From Pelargonium nanum (lineage: Eukaryota > Streptophyta > Magnoliopsida > Geraniales > Geraniaceae): a stretch of 27,301 nucleotides of DNA. The notes beneath the pieces were generated by a model. It had not been told where the DNA came from. It was given only the letters and a program-made list of their open reading frames with translations, and ran no database searches. Positions 21,101 through 27,301 of this stretch are shown here, piece by piece (the stretch's first letter is position 1; every line of letters begins with the position of its first letter). The stretch spans positions 1 through 27,301 of the forward strand of contig JAYMTF010001009.1 of assembly GCA_036897485.1 (NCBI GenBank), given 5' to 3'. A program made the position numbers and the translations under genes.

Positions 21101-24100
21101 TGATCTCTTACCCCATGCTTTGACTGCTAACTCTACAGCTTGCTCAGCCAATTTGGTATTCTCGCTGGATAGTTTGCAAGGAAATAGACTTTCTGTTACC
21201 TGAAAACCATATAATGCTCAGTTCCAGGATAAGAAATTTCAGAGCATGACGTTATCTGATAAAGCTCACTTTATACACCAAAACAAAACAAATTTCTTAT
21301 ACCAAAACCAAACCTTCCAATTCTTCTGTTGAGGAAGCTTCTTCAAAGAAAATACTCCTTCATATGGCTTGACAACTCTGCAACATTTAATACCACCTCA
21401 AAGAAAATCCAATATGTAACTCAGCATGAAGGAATGGCCTCTTCCCTTCTAATACTAGCTAGTTCTTTAAAAAATAGAGCTAAAGTATAATGGATATGAG
21501 CAAAAGACTAGGAGATAATATACAGTTGAAAAGGGGAGAAAACAAAAAACAATCCAATTGGAGTTTAGAACTACACTTGTGGAATTCAACACTTAAACCC
21601 TAGAAACCTGAACCTAGAACAAGAACAACTTAACTCTAGAGTCAACCAAATTGTAATGGAATCTTAGATGATACCTTGGCATAAGAATCTCACGTAGCTT
21701 CAACCTTGCCATGAATTCTGCATTACCGCCCAGTATTATATCTGTTCCACGACCTGCCATATTGGTGGCAATCGTCACTGCCCCGAGACGACCACTCTGT
21801 GCCACAATTTCTGCTTCTCTCTCCACATTCTCTGGTTTTGCATTGAGAACCTTCGAAGAAAGTGATATATTCTCTTGTCAATTTGCTAAAAGAACGAAAC
21901 TTTACACAATGGAGTGGAGATATCTTGGTGAGAAAGTTTGCATTGCCAAAAACACAATGGTTTGGTGTAAAAACAATGGAGTGGAGGTCTTAGTGAGAAA
22001 GTTTGCATTGCCAAAAACACAAAGAAAAATAAATAAAAATACATTTAGTCATTCACTATAGAGTGCAGTTCAGAATCTGCATCAAGCAAAGGCAGAAATA
22101 GTAAAGAAACTCACCTCATGGGGAATCCCAGCTTCTTTCAACTGTTCCGACAAGGAATCACTCTGCTCCACACTAGTTGTGCCAACAAGCACTGGACGGC
22201 CTGTCTTGTGCATTCTAGAAATTTCTACAACAACTGCCCGCCACTTTCCGGTAGCTGCCCTGAAAACTACGTCGGACTCATCCTGAGAAATAAGTTGAAG
22301 AGATAAATGAGAGGGTTGAGGAATAATATGAACAAGTTTTATAGACTATACAGCCCACATTACGGATTGAATAACATCATGTCAATGATAGAATTTATCA
22401 AACCTTTCTTATCATGGCCTTGTTTGTGGGCACGATTGTAACTTTGAGTTTATATATGCTCTCAAATTCTGCACTTTCTGTTGCTGCAGTGCCAGTCATT
22501 CCACAAAGTTTTGGGAACTGTAACAGTGCACAAAACAAGCCAACAAGTTGATGAAGTATGCCATTATTATGATTCATCAAATGAGTTGAAAGATAACCAT
22601 GCTCAAACCTGAAGAAAGAAATTTTGGTAACTAATTGAAGCTAGTGTCACAGTTTCATTTTGAATGGGCAAACCTTCTTTTGCTTCAACTGCTTGGTGAA
22701 GGCCATCACTCCATCTCCTCCCCTATCACAGAATACAAGAAACAAACTGTTGTTCTTTGTGATTAAGAGTCATTGATAAATGTATCTATATTTACCTCTA
22801 ATCTTCAAATTTCAAGATATTCACTTTAGATTTTGTTCTATATAAGAAAGTGCTGGGGTGGTGCAAGAGCTTGTTCTCTATCTTTAGAGTGAAAAAGGTT
22901 ATAAGGGTGCAGGAAATTTATTGGTTGCAAAGCCTTCAATTGGTGGTACTTGAGTCGCCAATGAAACCAGTCAGGTGGTTTAAATGGCTCCACCCAAATG
23001 TAGGCCAAATAAAACTTAACATTGACAGAAGCCGAGGCGGAAGAGCAGCAGGTGATGTGGTGCGTCATCAAACAGGCCGCCTAAAAATGTCCTCTGCGGT
23101 TAATGCTGGTTTGGGTTCTAACACCTATGCAGAGTTCCAAGGATAACTGCTCGGTCTTCGTCTTTGTTGCCAGGAAGGGCTTGATATAGACTAGCAGGTA
23201 CTGACTTGCTGATAGCTCACACAATGGTTTGGCATGGTTCTTCCACAATCTGGAGGAGCTTATCAAGCTAGATAGGTGATGTAGGTCAAGAACGGGAATA
23301 AAGAAATAGACAGAAAAATAATGAGAAGAAATGATAAATTTTAGATGAAATAGGAAAAGTTAGAGACAAAATGGGAGAAATACTAGTGAATAGAAAAAGA
23401 AGAAAAGGAACAAGAGAGAAAAGAAAGAAAGAAGGAAATCACAATTAAGTCTGAATTTTCCATATCATCAAATCTGCCTCAAAACTAAACAAACATAGTA
23501 TTTATATAGAATACAATCAAATCATGTTCTAAAACAGTTAAATAACTACTTCAAATCAATAAAGAAACTAAATACTATATAATCGTATCCTAAAATAGTC
23601 GAGTCACTACTTCAAATTAATAAATAAAAAACTAAATATTACTCTCTCCGTCCCAAAAATAAGTGTACTGCTTTCTATTTTGAGAAAAATTTAGGAGAAG
23701 TTAGAGATTGTTGTATATTTTTCTCTTCTATCCTCGTGCACATGTGTTGTAACGAACTTAAAGAATACTAACTAATTTGTTACAGTGACACTATTGTCAA
23801 TTGATGCATAACTAACTTGAAAAGAAAACAAGTATGACACTTATTTTGGGACGGAAGAAGTACATAATATTGACTGTCCCTCATCATTCTCTCCCAGTGG
23901 AAAAGAACTCGAATCCTGTGAGTGCTAAGACCAAGAAAAGCTGAATAATACAGGGCTTTATTTGGGAATGAAATGCTGTGGAATTTTTTTGGCTCTGATA
24001 CCAATTGATGTAGGGAAAGTGCAATAATAGAGAAATAGACAGAAACATAATGAGAAGAAAGGATAGATTTTAGGCGACACGGAGAAGTTATAGACAAAAT

Positions 24101-27100
24101 GGGAGAAAATTTGACAAATAGGGGAAGAAGAAGAAGAGAAGAAACAAGAGAGAGAAAAGAAAGGACGAAGAAAATCAACTTTAAGTCTGAATTTTCAATA
24201 TATAGAGTTAAGTAAATTACTTCAAATCAATGAACTAAATGCTACATAATATTAACTGTCCTCGTCACTGTCAATAGGGACGGTCATTAGCATTCACATA
24301 CCCTTAGCCTGTGTTCTCTTTGCTAGGGTTAAGGCTCATAACATCCCCTTTGAGTTCTTGTACTCCTTTTCTTCTCTTTTAATAAATCGAGTAGGGGTCT
24401 ATCCCAAATACCTCATTATCTCAGGTGGCTTTGTCAAAAAAAAAGGGACAACTTCTATGAGAAAGTACATGCAACCAGACTGAATACAGTGACAACTTCT
24501 ATGAGAAAGTAGTTTAGGTATCTAAATAGGAAGAATTACCTGCATAACTCGACCAGTAAACTCATCCACAATAAGGACCTCCTTGCCACGGATGATATAG
24601 TTGACATCTCTGAGAAATAGCTCTTTTGCTTTTATTGCATTCAGAAGATATGATGCCCATTGTTCCCGGGGATCATATAAATCTTTCGTATTCAGAATCT
24701 CTTCAGCATCCTCATAACCCTGTTCTGTGATTAGAACTGATTTTTGCTTCTCATCAACCTGCATAAACAATCTTTATAAGGAAGGGTGACTAAAGAAGAA
24801 AGATTGTCATTCCCTAGTCTGATGTATAATACATTTATCTTTCAAACCATTAGAAGCTGGAAAAATATTTTTCTACAATGAAGGAATGAGAACCATCTCA
24901 TATGATTCCAGAAATGTTGTATTCATCAACTAGGAAGGAAATTAGGAATTTTTAGTCAGTCAGTTAAAAAAAGAGGGAAAACTGCCTAATGTGGTTTGGG
25001 TATATGCAACATAGGAGATTAGTGACCTCGTGATAAAATGTAAGAAAACTTAGTTAGAAGAAAGTAAAATAGCAGGGCTAAACCTTATAAATGTGGGAGA
25101 AGGTGATAAGAAAAGACATGAAAAGGCATGATTTAAAAGAGAAGATAACATTTGATGAGCTGCAGTGGAGGAGAAGAACTCGGATAGAAGATCCCCAGGA
25201 GTTTTGCTAAATGATTCATGTAATGTAATAGACCCCAAGTTTGTTTGGGAAATGACATGGCTGTTGTTATAGTATTGAAACTAATTAGAGGACTCAATAA
25301 ACTGCATGAAATTTGTATCTAAGCACCTCCAGTTTACTCAGTATTCGAAAACGAACGATCAGTTTAGCAGTCTTACAGTGTAATGTATATCTCGTTCAAA
25401 AGCAGCAGCTATTTTTGCAGCTTTATAATACTGATCACTAGGTTTCTCTGCAGGTCCAGATATGATGAGAGGAGTTCTTGCTTCATCAATAAGGATGGAA
25501 TCAACCTCATCAATTACACAGTAATTAAAAACCCTCATAACAAGCTCCTCAACACTCTGTATATACAGAGAGAAATACATTCAGCTAACATACAAAAAAA
25601 GTTATTGAATGTACAGAATTAACGACAATTAAAAGTTATCAAATAAACTCATAACGTAAAGCAAGAATTACTTTCCGTGGCAAGATTATCTCTCAAGTAA
25701 TCAAAGCCAAGCTCACTATTAGTGACATATGTAATGTCGCATAAGTAATTTTCCCTTCTTTGTTCACTAGTCATATTCTCTGCCAGCATATACACAAGTT
25801 ATTAGGTTCAGTGATAATTAAAATTTGCAAGTCAATGTGTAAATGCAACAAAGTAACAAAGAATAGATTATAAAACAACCCAAAACACAGAAGTACAGAG
25901 GACTGAATAAATGCAGATTCACACAATTCTATACCAAAACATCTATCCTTATATAGAAACAAAAGTTGATAGAATATAGGAAAAGAGATACATATATGAA
26001 GGAGTTGGATACAATTATAATCAGGGACGAAAATGCGAGAGAATAATAACATTAGTCTAAAAGGCAAGAAGTGTGATAATCAAACTAGACAGTTGAAAAG
26101 AACTGGATGACTTTTCCTGCATAAGAGATTCTGAAGCACAACAAAAATTAAGGCTTTATCAAATGTAAGCAACAAAAAATGAAAAAAAAAAAGATATTGC
26201 CACAAGGGCAGAAGTTCTGAAATAGTGAAATGACCGACCTCCATTCAACCAGATTTGATTATTTATCCATAAAATTATAGCTATATATATATGGAAGGAA
26301 ATGGGACAGCAGATTAAATTAAATAGAGCTAATACAGCAGAACGAGACATACGTTGGATTAGGCCAACCTTCAATCCGAGGAAGCGAGGAACCTGACCAA
26401 CCCACTCACAATCACGTCGCGCCAGATAATCATTCACGGTAACAACATGAACTCCTTTCCCACTTAATGCATTCAGATAAGCTGGTAAAATAGCAACAAG
26501 TGTCTTCCCTTCTCCAGTCCTCATTTCAGCTATTTCTCCCTTGTGAAGAACCATAGCACCTATACAACACAATTGGTTCCTTCTCACTAAATAAAGTTCA
26601 CACAAACAAATATAGACTCCACTGGTTATAAACCTACGAATTTTTACCTATCAACTGGACATCAAAGGGTCGAAGACCTAAAACCCTTTTGGAGGCTTCC
26701 CTAGCAACAGCAAATGCTTCCTGCAATGCAATTGAAAATTTGAAATTGTAAATTGCTCTCAATTTTGATTTTGATTTCGATTTCGATTTCGAAGCAACGA
26801 TGAATTTGCGTAGTAATTAACAATGGATATGAAATCATACAGGTAAAATGGAATCCAGAGATTCGCCTTTGGTTTGGACTCGTTCCTGGAAGAGTGAAGT
26901 CTTGTCTCTGAGCTCTGAATCGGACAAGCTGGACATTTCAGCTTCCAATCTATTGATGAGAGCAACAGTTTGGGCGTACTTTTGTCTGGTCGCTTCTCCA
27001 TCGTCAGTTCCTTTGAAAATCCCGCTCAAAAGACCTCCCAATGAAGAAGAAACAGCCACCGGTCTTCTGCTTCTGCTTCTGGTATACGCTTTCGCTTTCA

Positions 27101-27301
27101 ACGTAGTTCTGACTTCAAGCCCTAACATTTGTCGCAGCAATTGTCCGTTCCCGGCGCCGCCGGGAACTGAAAGAGAAAGAGACGAACATCTTGGACTTGG
27201 GACGAAGAGGTGGTGGCGGTGATTGGAAATTGAAGACAAGGGAGAGAGATAGTGGCAGCGGGCCTCCCACAACGGAGCCGCCCTTTTTGGCGGAGAATTT
27301 T
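18188..27301 (-). CDS. SECA1: Chloroplast SecA1 protein-translocase ATPase (start outside window)
   Basis: Motor ATPase that drives unfolded proteins through the thylakoid SecYE channel. Exons: 27301(edge)-26841, 26720-26648, 26559-26353, 25779-25676, 25556-25377, 24758-24540, 22722-22609, 22517-22404, 22282-22115, 21850-21675, 21377-21314, 21199-21053, 20926-20831, 20746-20678, 20515-20414, 20329-20078, 19866-19799, 19198-19081, 18670-18431, 18337-18188. Exons 2-20 give 886 aa. Motifs in order: MRTGEGKT (Walker A, exon 3), [15 protein letters not shown] (Walker B, exon 5), IVDEFTGR (exon 6), GTTSVE (exon 9), [12 protein letters not shown] (exon 10), [15 protein letters not shown] (exon 15). 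The C-tail is Lys/Ser-rich without the bacterial zinc site. The Ser/Arg-rich N-terminus suits a transit peptide and stays open to the edge with no ATG before 27128, so the true start is probably outside. All junctions are GT-AG except the exon 4 donor (GA). The SECA1 type is clear from near-identity to remembered plant sequences. Confidence 0.93.
21907..22023 (+). repeat. Tandem duplication of about 50 bp in SecA1 intron 9
   Basis: CAATGGAGTGGAG through GAAAGTTTGCATTGCCAAAA and ACACAA occurs at 21907-21957 and again at 21974-22022, differing by a few bases and a 2-bp indel, with about 16 bp between. Confidence 0.75.
23277..24273 (-). mobile_element. Short non-autonomous LTR element (TRIM-like), fossil
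   Basis: Minus-oriented. 5' LTR about 24006-24273 and 3' LTR about 23277-23886 (including a nested 220-bp MITE) share most of their length, for example ATTTTAGATG/ATTTTAGGCG, GACAAAATGGGAGAAA and TTAAGTCTGAATTTTC. Next to the 5' LTR, 23991-24004 reads TGGTATCAGAGCCA on the minus strand, the classic primer site for initiator tRNA-Met. The internal part is only about 105 bp, non-coding, with a purine-rich stretch before the 3' LTR. A perfect ATAGG target duplication flanks it (23272-23276, 24274-24278). Clear LTR divergence suggests a fairly old insertion. Confidence 0.78.
23642..23861. mobile_element. Stowaway MITE nested in the LTR element
   Basis: Ends CTCTCTCCGTCCCAAAA and, on the minus strand, CTTCTTCCGTCCCAAAA, flanked by TA at 23640-23641 and 23862-23863. 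220 bp, non-coding. It interrupts the 3' LTR between blocks that are continuous in the 5' LTR, so it is the youngest layer of the nest. Confidence 0.85.
24447..24511 (+). repeat. 21-bp direct repeat after the LINE tail
   Basis: GACAACTTCTATGAGAAAGTA lies at 24447-24467 and 24491-24511, 44 bp apart, directly 3' of the LINE A tail and just before SecA1 exon 6's donor side. Confidence 0.7.
24980..25262 (+). mobile_element. Second LINE 3' fragment in SecA1 intron 5
   Basis: Plus-strand pieces read [11 protein letters not shown] (about 24993) and then [28 protein letters not shown] (in parts, about 25114-25197). These match the well-known tail of plant LINE reverse transcriptases, where a WFGHV.RRP motif is followed by a (V)KKDM...(A)LDR..WRRRI...DP pattern. 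The frame is broken between blocks. No clear A tail was found. Confidence 0.55.
26763..26792 (+). repeat. (TTTYGA)n hexamer repeat in SecA1 intron 1
   Basis: Five tandem hexamers, TTTTGA twice then TTTCGA three times. Confidence 0.75.

Larger units (their letters stand above)
22850..24445 (+). mobile_element. LINE 3' fragment (RNase H tail), split by an LTR element
   Basis: 5'-truncated non-LTR retrotransposon in SecA1 intron 6, opposite to the gene. The plus frame from about 22850 reads [20 protein letters not shown] (about 22978-23037), then RHQTGRL and NTYAEFQG, the pattern of the RNase H (RVT_3) domain at the end of plant L1-type ORF2 (WFKP..G..KLN.DGS...A..GG..R...G and N..AE). Stops interrupt the frame after 23146. 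The sequence resumes at 24274 (RDGH.. frame) and ends in a nine-A tail at 24436-24444. Parts: 22850-23276 and 24274-24445. Possible diverged target copies flank it (see findings). It could instead be a stray RVT_3 gene fragment, but the A tail favours LINE. Confidence 0.65.

Noticed and set aside
22838-23266. Minus-strand frames in SecA1 intron 6 as SecA1 coding sequence
   Set aside because: Exons 6 and 7 join in frame without them, and the opposite strand carries LINE RNase H motifs.
23780-24178. A 132-codon minus-strand frame
   Set aside because: It runs across the MITE, LTR and internal parts of the short LTR element and shows no conserved protein pattern.
1-27301. CRISPR array, operon, prophage or bacterial system
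   Set aside because: No spaced direct-repeat array or bacterial gene layout was seen; all recognised genes are intron-bearing plant nuclear genes.

Overview
The window is nuclear DNA from a flowering plant, almost certainly a eudicot. The signs are AT-rich intergenic DNA, genes broken by many short GT-AG introns, plant-only families (class II chitinase, plant DHHC S-acyltransferase, plant GH28 clade, chloroplast SecA) and Stowaway, SINE and TRIM-type repeats. No bacterial-style operon or CRISPR array is present. The species cannot be named from the sequence alone.

Layout, left to right. (1) 843-1297, minus: first exon of a class II GH19 chitinase; the rest lies beyond the left edge. (2) 1298-3681: shared upstream region of the chitinase (minus) and the next gene (plus), with a W-box cluster, an old Stowaway-like MITE, and a site II / telo-box promoter. 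(3) 3682-6240, plus: complete eight-exon DHHC protein S-acyltransferase, 534 aa. (4) 7429-10505, minus: complete six-exon GH28 polygalacturonase-like gene, 466 aa, with its signal peptide split by an intron. (5) 10506-15681: 5.2 kb without a recognised gene, holding microsatellites, a tRNA-derived SINE, MITE and dispersed-repeat remnants and a TRIM-like LTR fossil. (6) 15682-16753, plus: complete six-exon L7Ae/L30e-domain protein resembling RNase P subunit p38, 198 aa. (7) 16754-18187: tail-to-tail spacer with a complete-looking 283-bp Stowaway MITE. (8) 18188-27301, minus: twenty exons of the chloroplast SecA1 ATPase, open to the right edge, so its start codon probably lies just outside.

Every exon chain was checked by hand for frame and splice sites. 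All junctions are GT-AG except one: the donor after SecA1 exon 4 reads GA instead of GT (25675-25674). This is the most interesting single observation, because the only nearby GT shifts the frame. SecA1 intron 6 carries a three-layer nest of mobile DNA: a LINE RNase H tail, a short LTR element inside it with a perfect 5-bp target duplication, and a Stowaway MITE inside that element's LTR. Intron 5 holds a second LINE tail.

The genes share no pathway: wall/defence (chitinase), membrane lipidation (S-acyltransferase), pectin remodelling (GH28), RNA processing (L7Ae/p38) and thylakoid protein export (SecA1). From memory, the order chitinase - DHHC - L7Ae - SecA1 matches Arabidopsis chromosome 4 (At4g01700 to At4g01800), so this looks like an old conserved gene neighbourhood. 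I found no convincing new biological system.
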